A stretch of DNA of 64,000 nucleotides from JABMQW01 sp964439935 (GTDB lineage: Bacteria; Fidelibacterota; Marinisomatia; Marinisomatales; TCS56): the NCBI GenBank assembly GCA_964439935.1, contig CAYTPW010000004.1:1-64000 (forward strand), read 5' to 3'. Position 1 is the stretch's first letter. Each line of letters begins with the position of its first letter. Under the pieces are notes generated by a model. The model did not search any database. It was given only the letters and a program-made list of their open reading frames with translations, and was not told the origin of the DNA. Positions 9,292 through 18,302 of this stretch are shown one piece after another. The position numbers and the translations under genes are program-made.

Positions 9292-9746
9292 TACAGGTTC
9301 TCCTTTATCTTGGCGATCACATCAGCGGGATTTTCCGCACTTATAACCTGAGGAATGTCCCAGGTTTCCAATCCAATAACCGGTTTACCCAATTGAAGAG
9401 CATAAGCAATTTCGGATAGCGTACCGTAATTTCCATTAACAGAAATCGCTGCATCACAATTATAGGCGATCAAGGCATTACGGCTGATCCCCAGATCGGT
9501 CAGCACCGGAATCGTCACCCAGGGATTGGCTTCAGCCTGGTCACGTCCCTTCAGAATGCCGACACAGGTGCCACCAGCTTCGCTAACACCACGACTGACT
9601 GCTTCCATTGCACCGCTGCCTCCCCCGCAGAATACCAGCCAGTTTTCCCGGGCCAGAAGGACTCCCAATTGCTGAGTCTGCTGATAAAGTTCAGCGGAAA
9701 TTTTGCGTCCGCCAAACACGGCTATCCGAATTTTGCGTTTGATCAT
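9291..9746 (-). CDS. LOG/TIGR00725-family Rossmann-fold protein
   Basis: A cytoplasmic nucleotide-binding-type protein with IAVFGG at the start, a central CGGGSGAMEAVSRG motif and a later NGNYGTLSEIAYA motif. These match the family of possible lysine decarboxylase/LOG and molybdenum-cofactor-carrier-like proteins (GGxR and PGGxGT-type motifs; here the second is NGNYGT). I chose the ATG at 9746 because it overlaps the asnS stop in ATGA and gives a normal 151-residue protein; a longer reading frame reaching 9890 lies inside asnS and is probably not used. The activity, whether phosphoribohydrolase or carrier, is undetermined. Confidence 0.8.
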   Translation of the reverse strand: MIKRKIRIAVFGGRKISAELYQQTQQLGVLLARENWLVFCGGGSGAMEAVSRGVSEAGGTCVGILKGRDQAEANPWVTIPVLTDLGISRNALIAYNCDAAISVNGNYGTLSEIAYALQLGKPVIGLETWDIPQVISAENPADVIAKIKENL

Positions 9747-11038
9747 GGCTCCAGGCGATAGATAGTCCTTGGGAAAGGAATTGTTTCCCGGATATGCCTG
9801 ATCCCTGTTATCCAGGCTACTACCCGCTCCAGTCCCATCCCGAATCCTGAGTGAGGTATTGTGCCAAATTTTCGTAAATCCAGATACCATTGAAACGGTT
9901 TCATCGGCAGGTCATGGTGCAAGATTCGTTCAACCAGTATATCGTGATCATCTTCCCGCTGGCCACCACCGATGATTTCACCATAACCCTCCGGCGCCAA
10001 TACATCCACCCCCAGCGCCAGATCAGGATTTTTTGCATCGCGTTTCATATAAAATGCTTTGATTTCCGCTGGCCAGCGATGAACCATCACCGGTCGATCG
10101 TACTGATCCGATAGAATCGTTTCGTCACCACCGCCGAAGTCGCTGCCATAATTAAATTCAATCTTATTATCCTTGAGGATTTGAGCTGCCTGATCATAGG
10201 TGATTCGTGGAAATGGTGGAGTAACTTTCTTTAGCAGGGTTGTATCACGCTCAAGAATATCCAGCTCAATCTGACAGTGTTCGAGACACCATTGGACCAC
10301 ATAAGAAATGAATTTCTCAGCCCATTCCATGTTCTCGTCCAGATCACAATAGGCCATCTCTGGTTCCACCATCCAGAATTCGGTCAGATGACGGCGTGTT
10401 TTCGATTTTTCAGCTCTAAAAGTGGGACCAAAACAGTATACTTTGCCATGAGCCCCGATCGTGGCCTCCGAATACAACTGGCCGCTCTGGGTTAGGTAGG
10501 CCGTCGTATCAAAATAATCAACATTAAATAAACTGGTGGTACCTTCACAGACATTGGCTGTTAAAATAGGTGCATCGACAAGAGTAAAACCATTATCATC
10601 CAGAAAATCGCGGCAGGCTTTCACAATCTGGTGACGCACCCGGATAATTGCATGCTGTTTTTTGGAACGGAGCCAGAGATGGCGGTTCTCCATCAGGAAG
10701 GCTGTTCCATGCTCTTTATGCGAAATTGGATAATCTTCTGCATACTGGTGAACTTCAATCGTTTTCACGCCCAACTCATAACCACCAATTGAGCGATCAT
10801 CTTTGCGCACCAAACCAGTTACCGAAACAGATGATTCCTGGCTCAGTTTTGCTTCCAGATCAAATATGGTTTGATCTACTTCTGACTGTACCACAACACA
10901 TTGAATCAAACCAGTACCATCGCGGAATATCATAAACCAGACTTTCCCGATCGAACGGGTATTGTAAACCCAGCCGTGTAAGGTCACTTCCTGTCCATCG
11001 TAATCCGCAATATCTGCAATATAAATATGTTCCATCAA
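9743..11038 (-). CDS. asnS: Asparaginyl-tRNA synthetase
   Basis: Class IIb aminoacyl-tRNA synthetase charging tRNA-Asn. An N-terminal OB-fold anticodon-binding domain (residues about 1-110) precedes the catalytic core, with motif 2 in FRAEKSKTRRHLTEFW and motif 3 in GFGMGLERVVAW. The MAYCDLDE region and the absence of the GAD insertion separate it from bacterial AspRS. Its length, 431 residues, is normal for AsnRS. The stop overlaps the next gene in ATGA. It lies 46 bases downstream of the lptE-like lipoprotein gene. Confidence 0.95.
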   Translation of the reverse strand: MMEHIYIADIADYDGQEVTLHGWVYNTRSIGKVWFMIFRDGTGLIQCVVVQSEVDQTIFDLEAKLSQESSVSVTGLVRKDDRSIGGYELGVKTIEVHQYAEDYPISHKEHGTAFLMENRHLWLRSKKQHAIIRVRHQIVKACRDFLDDNGFTLVDAPILTANVCEGTTSLFNVDYFDTTAYLTQSGQLYSEATIGAHGKVYCFGPTFRAEKSKTRRHLTEFWMVEPEMAYCDLDENMEWAEKFISYVVQWCLEHCQIELDILERDTTLLKKVTPPFPRITYDQAAQILKDNKIEFNYGSDFGGGDETILSDQYDRPVMVHRWPAEIKAFYMKRDAKNPDLALGVDVLAPEGYGEIIGGGQREDDHDILVERILHHDLPMKPFQWYLDLRKFGTIPHSGFGMGLERVVAWITGIRHIRETIPFPRTIYRLEP

Positions 11039-11084
11039 ATAATTATCTCCATTAGAAAATTCGAGCCAGATATTAAGCCGAAAA

Positions 11085-11642
11085 TTACCAAGTTGTCATA
11101 ATATCGTTAATAACATCTTCAGCGATTTTCTCCACTGCAATCCTGGTGGCATAAGAACGTGGTTCACCGAATTCATCATCGTCATCACCGTCTACCAAGC
11201 CATCGCCGTCGTTATCAATCCCATCATTACTGATATCTCCGCTGACTCCATAGGCCCCCCAACCACTATATTTTTTATTTAATAGTATAACCTCATTAGC
11301 CACATCGTACCATTCAAGCTGCATGCTAACAGTGAAGCGGTATTCGGTGACAATTTCAGTACCAGTGTAAGTTTGGGCTTTATCATCAACTTTGATAATT
11401 ATACCTCGCAGGATCGAATCAGCCTGATCTGCATCCGCCAAGCGTAAAATATTTTCCTCCGTAAAACGAATCTGCAGATTATCGGTCACTGATTCAGCCA
11501 TCCCAAATTCGGCAGTCTGATTATCGACCATGGGGATGGCAATACTCTTAATATGGGGCGGGATTGAACCAGCCAGGGAATAGAAACCACAGCCGGCCAT
11601 AATAAAAACAATGCCAATCAACAGCTGCAAATTCAATTTCAT
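11085..11642 (-). CDS. lptE: LptE-like lipoprotein with an Asp-rich loop
   Basis: Probable LPS-assembly lipoprotein, the plug partner of LptD in the outer membrane. The start at 11642 gives a type II signal peptide with lipobox MAGC (C18) followed by GFYSLAGSIPPHIKSIAIP, an opening typical of LptE/RlpB proteins. A fold of about 165 residues continues with repeated beta strands. Residues about 136-160 hold an Asp/Gly-rich insertion, NDGIDNDGDGLVDGDDDD, that looks like a calcium-binding loop and is unusual for LptE. A longer frame to 11711 overlaps the upstream regulator and is unlikely. No lptD is in the window, so the assignment rests on sequence alone. Confidence 0.6.
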   Translation of the reverse strand: MKLNLQLLIGIVFIMAGCGFYSLAGSIPPHIKSIAIPMVDNQTAEFGMAESVTDNLQIRFTEENILRLADADQADSILRGIIIKVDDKAQTYTGTEIVTEYRFTVSMQLEWYDVANEVILLNKKYSGWGAYGVSGDISNDGIDNDGDGLVDGDDDDEFGEPRSYATRIAVEKIAEDVINDIMTTW

Positions 11643-11643
11643 A

Positions 11644-12846
11644 TCATTTTCGTCCTTTAATTTTACGCTCAAGTCCAAATTGATCAATTTTACGATACAA
11701 TGTCCGTTCACTCATTCCCAACGAGCGGGCTGCTGCGCGGCGATTATTTCTAAAATGTTGTAATGTGCGCGTTATAGCTTCTTTCTCTAGTGCTTCCAGA
11801 GTCATATCACCAATTGCTTCTCCCCGGATTATTGGAAACTCTTTACTATTCGCATGTTCAGCGACTGATTCAATTTCTGTGGATTCATGCGGTAGATACT
11901 GGATTTCGTCACTCGGATTCAGAACTGCTTTACCACTGACCGATTCTTTGATATCCTGAATATCCTGGCGCATCAGAAAAATCTGACGCAGCAGGATCTC
12001 CCGTTCAGCCTGTTCCGGTGATCGGTCAACAACGATTGGCAGGTTGGGATTCAAGGGCACTTTTGCAGGCTGGAGTTGACGGGCAACCATTTCAGCTGTG
12101 ATCCTCTGCCCTTTTTCCAATACCAGAGTACTCTCAACGAAATTCTTTAATTCCCGCACATTGCCAGGCCAGTCATATTGCTTCATAAGGCGGGTGGCTT
12201 CGGGCATGAATCCTCGGTAAGGAATATCATTACCACGTGTGAACTCCAGTGCAAAGCGTTCCACCAGCAAGGATAAATCCTCAATCCGGTGTCGCAGGGA
12301 CGGCACATTGATGCTGACTGTCTTTAGGCGGTAGTACAAATCCTGTCTAAAATCACCCTTGGCAGCATCAGCCCCCAGATCACGATTAGTCGCTGTAATG
12401 ACGCGCACATCGGAATACAATGTTTTCGAATCACCAACACGCATGAATTCGCCACTTTCAAGCACTCGCAGCAGTTTTACCTGAGTTTCCAGGGGTGTCT
12501 CACCAATTTCATCTAAAAATATTGTCCCTTTATGAGCATATTTAAAATATCCCTGTCGGTCTTCACCAGCGCCGGTGAAAGCACCTTTTTTATGCCCGAA
12601 TAATTCACTTTCGATCAAACCGGAGGGAATCGCACCGCAATTAACGGTGACCAAGGATTCATTAGCCCGTTTGCTGAACTTATGAACCGCCTTTGCTACC
12701 ATTTCTTTTCCGGTTCCTGATTCACCAGTTATTAGTACCGAAATATCAACCTGGGCAATCTGAGCAATCATTTCGATAACCTGGCGAATTGCGCTGGAGT
12801 TGCCGATTATACCGGCTGTTTGTTGTAGTCGCTCGATATTTAACAT
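11644..12846 (-). CDS. Sigma-54-dependent transcriptional activator
   Basis: Activates RpoN promoters through ATP hydrolysis. It has an AAA+ core beginning near residue 13 with Walker A GESGTGKE (41-48), the sigma-54 contact loop GAFTGA (88-93), Walker B with FLDEIGE, and a C-terminal Fis-type helix-turn-helix (about 355-395, RAAARSLGMSERTLYRKI). There is no N-terminal receiver or sensor domain, so control must come from another protein, from its own expression or from a bound ligand elsewhere. It sits between galE and the lptE-like gene with near-zero spacing to the latter. Confidence 0.92.
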   Translation of the reverse strand: MLNIERLQQTAGIIGNSSAIRQVIEMIAQIAQVDISVLITGESGTGKEMVAKAVHKFSKRANESLVTVNCGAIPSGLIESELFGHKKGAFTGAGEDRQGYFKYAHKGTIFLDEIGETPLETQVKLLRVLESGEFMRVGDSKTLYSDVRVITATNRDLGADAAKGDFRQDLYYRLKTVSINVPSLRHRIEDLSLLVERFALEFTRGNDIPYRGFMPEATRLMKQYDWPGNVRELKNFVESTLVLEKGQRITAEMVARQLQPAKVPLNPNLPIVVDRSPEQAEREILLRQIFLMRQDIQDIKESVSGKAVLNPSDEIQYLPHESTEIESVAEHANSKEFPIIRGEAIGDMTLEALEKEAITRTLQHFRNNRRAAARSLGMSERTLYRKIDQFGLERKIKGRK

Positions 12847-12875
12847 CTGTTAATCCTGTATCTCAATCAGATTTA

Positions 12876-13838
12876 TCACTTATAAATTTCCCACATACTG
12901 CTCAGAATGGTATCCAAATCGGAATACACCGGCTGCCAGTTTAATTTTTCAGCTGCAATCGATGAAGCTGCGTACAAGCCAGCCGGATCACCGGTTCGCC
13001 GCTTAACCATTTCATATTCGATCGTCCGGCCGGTAATTGTACCAGCTTGCTTTACTACTTCCAGTACCGAATAGCCAGTACCGGAAGCCAGATTTATCTG
13101 CAGATTATCCGGTTTTTCATTCAAGTATTCCAGAGCACTCAAATGAGCTGTGGCCAGGTCGTTAACATGGATGTAATCCCGGACGCCAGTACCATCATTA
13201 GTGGGATAATCGTTACCAAAAATTTGGAGTTTCGATCGGGTACCGGCCGCTACCTCCATTACTACCGGTAACAGATTCGCGGGATTGATTTCTTTGCCGC
13301 GGATACGTCCATTCACATCATAGCCAGCAGCATTAAAATAACGTAAAGCAGCAAACCGCAGATTCTTTAAACGACCATACCAGACCAGCAGGTTCTCAAG
13401 CTCCAGTTTTGTAAAACCATAGAAATTTTCCGGTTGCATCGGATGATCCTCATCAATCGGTAAGTAACTCGGATTACCGTAGACTGCAGCGCTGGAGGAG
13501 AAAACGAATTTATTCACACCATTGGCCAACATTGCATTTAACAGATTAATTGTACCAATGAGGTTATTGCGTGCGTATAGTTCCGGTTTCAGCATTGATT
13601 CACCGGCTGCTTTAAATGCCGCAAAATGAAATACAGCGTCAAGGTTCCGACTGAAAGCACGCTTCAGATCTTCGGCTACCAGAATATCACCTACGATCAT
13701 TTCAGCCTGTGGATTGATATTGATCTGAACACCGGTTGACATGTTATCGATAATTACAACCTCATGCCCGGCTTCAATCAGTTCCATTACTACGTGTGAC
13801 CCGATATATCCCGCACCGCCTGTGACCAGTATTTTCAT
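12876..13838 (-). CDS. galE: UDP-glucose 4-epimerase
   Basis: Interconverts UDP-glucose and UDP-galactose, supplying sugars for surface polysaccharide. An extended SDR with NAD-binding GGAGYIGS at residues 7-14, catalytic Ser in FSSSAAVYG and a Tyr-x3-Lys pair in YGFTKLELE. The GHEVVIIDN and LRYFNAAG motifs are typical of GalE. The 320-residue length fits. Its ATG overlaps the uvrB stop in ATGA, so the two may be translationally coupled. UDP-glucuronate or GlcNAc epimerisation cannot be excluded from sequence alone. Confidence 0.9.
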   Translation of the reverse strand: MKILVTGGAGYIGSHVVMELIEAGHEVVIIDNMSTGVQININPQAEMIVGDILVAEDLKRAFSRNLDAVFHFAAFKAAGESMLKPELYARNNLIGTINLLNAMLANGVNKFVFSSSAAVYGNPSYLPIDEDHPMQPENFYGFTKLELENLLVWYGRLKNLRFAALRYFNAAGYDVNGRIRGKEINPANLLPVVMEVAAGTRSKLQIFGNDYPTNDGTGVRDYIHVNDLATAHLSALEYLNEKPDNLQINLASGTGYSVLEVVKQAGTITGRTIEYEMVKRRTGDPAGLYAASSIAAEKLNWQPVYSDLDTILSSMWEIYK

Positions 13839-15841
13839 GTTTTTACAATTCCCGCAATTTCTTTTTCCAATTTTTCAATCTCATCCCGCAATTTTGCGGC
13901 TTGCTCAAACTGCAGTTTTTCAGCTGCTTTTAACATTTCACGCTTCATCAATTCCATCACCATCCCTTTATCCTGGAGATCGAATTCATCGCCGCGACGC
14001 AGACGTTTTGGTGCAATTTCTTCCGTTTGCTTGGAATCGGCTACGGCAGTTGTCTGCATTATTTCGTCCATTGATTTATAGACGCTCCGCGGAGTGATAT
14101 CATGCTCAAGATTATATGCTTCCTGAATTTTCCGTCGTCGGTTTGATTCATCGATCAAATACTGCATCGCGTCGGTAATCCGATCTCCGTACAGGATTAC
14201 ACTTCCGTTTACATGTCGCGCAGCTCGCCCGGCCACCTGCATCAATGAACTCCTGGACCGCAGAAATCCTGGCTTATCGGCATCCAGAACAGCTACCAGC
14301 GATACCTCCGGAAGATCAAGACCTTCCCGCAGCAGGTTAATCCCCACCAATACGTCGAACTCACCCAACCGCAAGTCTCGCAAAATCTGTACCCGCTCCA
14401 GTGAATCAATTTCAGAATGCAGGTAGCGAACCCGCAAATTCAAACCGCGTAAATATTCACTGAGATTTTCTGACATCCGCTTGGTCAGGGTTGTGACCAA
14501 TATCCGCTCCTGGCGATCAGTGCGAACCCTAATTTCACCGATCAAATCATCAATCTGTCCCTCTGTTTCATGTACTTCTACTCGGGGATCCAATAAACCT
14601 GTCGGACGAATTACCTGCTCAACCACCACTCCCAGGGACAGTTCCAACTCCCGCTCGGCCGGTGTAGCGGTTGTGTAAATTGTCTGGTTCTGCATTTCCT
14701 TGAACTCAGGATACTGCATGGGACGATTATCCAACGCACTGGGCAGCCGGAAGCCGAATTCGACCAGAACTTCCTTGCGAGCCCGATCACCATTGTACAT
14801 ACCATGAATCTGTGGAATAGTTACATGGGACTCGTCGATAATCGTGATGAAATCACTCGGGAAAAAATCGATCAGCGTCCAGGGACGTTCACCGGCTGAC
14901 CGACCAGAAAAATAGCGCGAATAATTCTCGATCCCGGAGCAATAGCCCAGTTCCTGTAGCATTTCCAGGTCGAAATTGGTCCGTTGTTCCAGACGCTGAG
15001 CTTCCACCAGCTTATTCTGCTCCCGCAATTCTTCCACTCTCTTCGCCAGTTCCATCCGGACTTCCGGCACCATCCGAGTAATCACTGCAGGATCGGTAAC
15101 AAAATGCTTGGCCGGATAGATGTACACTTCATCCAACTCTTGCAGTACTTCTCCTGTTAAAGGATTAAACCGGGCGATATAATCAACCGCCGAACCAAAC
15201 ATTTCGATTCTAACACATACTTCATCATAAGCCGGGAAAATTTCAATTACGTCGCCCCTGACCCGGAAATTGCCCCGTTCAAGAACCAGATCGTTGCGTA
15301 AATAATGAATACCGACCATCCGACCCAGGAAATCCCGACGGGAAATGGTCTCCCCTTTTTTAAGGCCAACAACCTGCTGTTTATATTCGCTGGGCGAGCC
15401 GATTCCATATATGCAGGAAACGGAACTGACCACGATAACATCTTTGCGATGCATCAATGAACTGGTGGCCTTCAAGCGTAGCCGGTCGATTTCTTCATTG
15501 ACCGATGAATCTTTTTCTATAAAGGTGTCGGTCACCGGCAGATAGGCTTCCGGCTGGTAATAATCATAGTAGCTGATAAAATATTCGACAGCATTTTCCG
15601 GGAATAGCTGCTTGAATTCACCGAATAATTGAGCGGCCAGCGTTTTATTATGGGAAATGATCAGGGTTGGCCGCTGGACAGTTTCAATAACTTTGGCAAT
15701 CGTAAAGGTCTTACCACTGCCGGTAACACCAAGCAAAGTCTGGTGATCCAGATCCTGGTTCAATCCGGAAACCAGCCCGGTAATAGCCTCCGGCTGGTCG
15801 CCGCTTGGTTCAAATTCGCTATGGATTTTAAACTCTGCCAT
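13835..15841 (-). CDS. uvrB: UvrB, excision nuclease subunit B
   Basis: Damage-verifying helicase of nucleotide excision repair. It has Walker A GVTGSGKTF, the beta-hairpin region YYDYYQPEAYLP, helicase motifs with LIGINLLREGLDLPEVS-type sequence, and the C-terminal UVR motif (residues about 630-668) that contacts UvrC. I prefer ATG at 15841 because a TTG nine bases upstream (15850) lacks support. Length is near 668, normal for UvrB. It is the first gene of the minus-strand run that continues through galE, the sigma-54 activator and asnS. Confidence 0.97.
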   Translation of the reverse strand: MAEFKIHSEFEPSGDQPEAITGLVSGLNQDLDHQTLLGVTGSGKTFTIAKVIETVQRPTLIISHNKTLAAQLFGEFKQLFPENAVEYFISYYDYYQPEAYLPVTDTFIEKDSSVNEEIDRLRLKATSSLMHRKDVIVVSSVSCIYGIGSPSEYKQQVVGLKKGETISRRDFLGRMVGIHYLRNDLVLERGNFRVRGDVIEIFPAYDEVCVRIEMFGSAVDYIARFNPLTGEVLQELDEVYIYPAKHFVTDPAVITRMVPEVRMELAKRVEELREQNKLVEAQRLEQRTNFDLEMLQELGYCSGIENYSRYFSGRSAGERPWTLIDFFPSDFITIIDESHVTIPQIHGMYNGDRARKEVLVEFGFRLPSALDNRPMQYPEFKEMQNQTIYTTATPAERELELSLGVVVEQVIRPTGLLDPRVEVHETEGQIDDLIGEIRVRTDRQERILVTTLTKRMSENLSEYLRGLNLRVRYLHSEIDSLERVQILRDLRLGEFDVLVGINLLREGLDLPEVSLVAVLDADKPGFLRSRSSLMQVAGRAARHVNGSVILYGDRITDAMQYLIDESNRRRKIQEAYNLEHDITPRSVYKSMDEIMQTTAVADSKQTEEIAPKRLRRGDEFDLQDKGMVMELMKREMLKAAEKLQFEQAAKLRDEIEKLEKEIAGIVKT

Positions 15842-16010
15842 ATTGGCCAAATTTAGCGGTTATATCTGATTCCAGGCAATCAATCTTCCTTAATAAATGA
15901 AATTATTCTCTGATTGGTTTAAACGCACATTTTGGCAGAAAATAATTAGTAAGTTATCAATTGCGCGGGGATAGCACTTCTGTTTTCCTACACATAAATC
16001 TAGAAATCAA

Positions 16011-17306
16011 TTAAATCGATGTGCCGATCAATTCATAATCACTGGTACCGGTGATTTTGACATTCGCAAATTTACCTTGCGTGACCTTCCCAGCAATCCG
16101 GATGATATTATCTATCTCCGGTGAATCAAATTCAGTCCTGCCAATTGATTCATCTGGACTGCTTTGATCCACCAACACTTTCAGCACCTGCCCCACCCGG
16201 AGTGAATTTTGTTCGGTACTGATTCCATTCTGCAAGTCCATAACAGCCGCTTTACGATCATCTTTAACAATGCGTGGTACGTCATCATGCAGATCCGCAG
16301 CAATGGTTCCTTCCTCCTCTGAGTAGGTAAATACACCCAATCGATCGAATTCAATTTCCTCGATAAAATCATACAATCGCTTGAAATCATCATCAGTTTC
16401 ACCGGGATAACCCACTATTACCGTCGTGCGTAATCCGATGCCCGGTATCGCAGTGCGCAATTGCCTAATTCGTTGCCGGATACCGGCTGATCCCAGTCCA
16501 CGACGCATTGAACTGAGAATTTGATCTGAGGCATGCTGAATTGGCATATCCAGGTACCTACAAACTTTACCTGATTCAGCAATCGTATCAATTATCTTCT
16601 GAGACAAATGAGCCGGGTGAGCATAATGAATTCTAATCCATTCCAGACCATCACCGAGCGTATTCAATTCGCTGATCAAATCATGCAGGTATAATTTGGG
16701 TGTCAGATCCCAACCATAGGATGTTGTATCTTGAGCAATTACCAATAACTCCTTCACACCACGATCAACCAAACGCTCTGCTTCAGATTTAATGGCTGGA
16801 ATCGAACGACTTTTCTGCAAGCCGCGCATCTGCGGAATGCTGCAAAAAGAACAGCCGTTGTCGCAGCCTTCAGCTATTTTCAAATAAGCATAATGCCTGG
16901 GAGTAAGCAACGACCGGAAATACAGCGGATCGTCCTTTGCAAACGGTTTTCCGGTCAGAAATGATATAATCCGGCGATGATCATTGGTGCCAAAAAAACG
17001 ATCCACCTCCGGTAACTCCCGCGCCATATCCTCTGGATAACGTTCAGATAAACAGCCCATTACGATCAACTGACGCAATCGTCCGCTGTGCTTCAATTCG
17101 GCCGCTTTTAAAATCGTCTCAATCGATTCTTCCCGGGCTTGATCCAAAAATCCACAGGTATTAATAATTATCGTATCCGCCATTTCAGGATCATTAACAA
17201 TATTCAGTTCCGATTGCTTAACGGCTCCCAGTATGAGCTCCGAGTCGATAAGGTTTTTGGCGCAACCTAGACTTATCAGATTAATTTTTTTCCGCTTTAT
17301 TTCCAT
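16011..17306 (-). CDS. rimO: Ribosomal protein S12 methylthiotransferase
   Basis: Radical SAM enzyme that methylthiolates an aspartate of ribosomal protein S12. The N-terminal UPF0004 domain has its conserved cysteines (INLISLGCAKNLIDSE start, then C in NTCGFL and GCLSERY). The radical SAM cluster CxxxCxxC is in EGCDNGCSFCSIPQMRG, and a C-terminal TRAM domain follows. The SLGCAKN and IPQMRG motifs distinguish RimO from MiaB. The 431-residue length is normal. It is separated from ftsY by 39 bases. Confidence 0.95.
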   Translation of the reverse strand: MEIKRKKINLISLGCAKNLIDSELILGAVKQSELNIVNDPEMADTIIINTCGFLDQAREESIETILKAAELKHSGRLRQLIVMGCLSERYPEDMARELPEVDRFFGTNDHRRIISFLTGKPFAKDDPLYFRSLLTPRHYAYLKIAEGCDNGCSFCSIPQMRGLQKSRSIPAIKSEAERLVDRGVKELLVIAQDTTSYGWDLTPKLYLHDLISELNTLGDGLEWIRIHYAHPAHLSQKIIDTIAESGKVCRYLDMPIQHASDQILSSMRRGLGSAGIRQRIRQLRTAIPGIGLRTTVIVGYPGETDDDFKRLYDFIEEIEFDRLGVFTYSEEEGTIAADLHDDVPRIVKDDRKAAVMDLQNGISTEQNSLRVGQVLKVLVDQSSPDESIGRTEFDSPEIDNIIRIAGKVTQGKFANVKITGTSDYELIGTSI

Positions 17307-17345
17307 GAATGCTATCTGTGTAATGCAGTCAGGATAGCTGACAAA

Positions 17346-18239
17346 TCATTTAATCGCACTGCCCAGCAAAGAATCGACATATTCCCTGGAATTAAAGGGA
17401 TACAGATCATCCAATTGTTCACCAACGCCGACAAACACGGTTGAAAGACCCAGTTCCTGATAAAGCGGAAATACGATCCCGCCTTTGGCCGTCCCATCCA
17501 GCTTGGTTAATATAGCTCCGTCCAGACTAATCCGGGTGGCGAAGGTCTTGGCCTGCTGTATCGAATTCTGCCCCAGGGTTGCATCAATGGTTATCACCGT
17601 TCGTAGTCGGTAATCGCTGAACCGTTTTGTGATTACTGCATACATTTTATCCAATTCGGCCATCAGATTATCATAGGTGTGTAATCTACCGGCAGTATCG
17701 ACTATCACCAATTCAGAATCAGCCGCTCTGGCCGCAGACAGCCCATCAAATAATACAGCAGATGGATCGGCTGACCTTTCATTACAGATCAATCGGATTC
17801 CCAGACGTTCGCTCCAGACATTGATCTGTTCCACCGCCGCAGCCCGGTAGGTATCAGCACAAACCAGTAATATATTTTTCCCCAACTGTGAATAATACGC
17901 TGCTAATTTGGCCACAGTTGTGGTTTTTCCAGTCCCATTGACACCAACAACCATCAGAACTGTTGGTTCGACCGGTGTGTCCAACCAATCATTTTGGGCT
18001 GGCAACAGTGCAATTAGAGTGTCTTTTACAACGGGCAATAAATTTGATGCCGAGGTTCGTCGCAAAGAATTCAATAATGCTTCTACCGTCTTAACACCCA
18101 TATCAGCGGATAAAAATAATTCTTCCAATAGTTCCAGCGATTCATCCGAAATCCGCTTATGTAAAACTGATGAAACGGCCGTTGTCAGATTTGCTCTGGT
18201 ACGACCAAGGGCATTGAATAATTTACCGGCAAGTGTCAT
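17346..18239 (-). CDS. ftsY: Signal recognition particle receptor FtsY
   Basis: GTPase that receives SRP-ribosome complexes at the membrane. It has a short N-domain helical bundle (residues 1-85) and the NG GTPase with G1 GVNGTGKTT at 99-107, DTAGR in G3 and TKLDG in G4. It lacks the long acidic A-domain of E. coli FtsY, as in many other phyla. Length, 297 residues, fits the short form. The gene begins 63 bases downstream of a double ABC ATPase and reads toward rimO. Confidence 0.95.
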   Translation of the reverse strand: MTLAGKLFNALGRTRANLTTAVSSVLHKRISDESLELLEELFLSADMGVKTVEALLNSLRRTSASNLLPVVKDTLIALLPAQNDWLDTPVEPTVLMVVGVNGTGKTTTVAKLAAYYSQLGKNILLVCADTYRAAAVEQINVWSERLGIRLICNERSADPSAVLFDGLSAARAADSELVIVDTAGRLHTYDNLMAELDKMYAVITKRFSDYRLRTVITIDATLGQNSIQQAKTFATRISLDGAILTKLDGTAKGGIVFPLYQELGLSTVFVGVGEQLDDLYPFNSREYVDSLLGSAIK

Positions 18240-18302
18240 TCTAGTCTTTATATGGCTTTAAAACGGAAAAATATTTTCAATAGATCAGTAAAAATCTTTT
18301 TG

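Noticed and set aside
9747..9890. Longer N-terminus of the LOG-like protein
   Set aside because: It lies inside asnS, and the ATG at 9746 with the ATGA overlap gives a normal family start.
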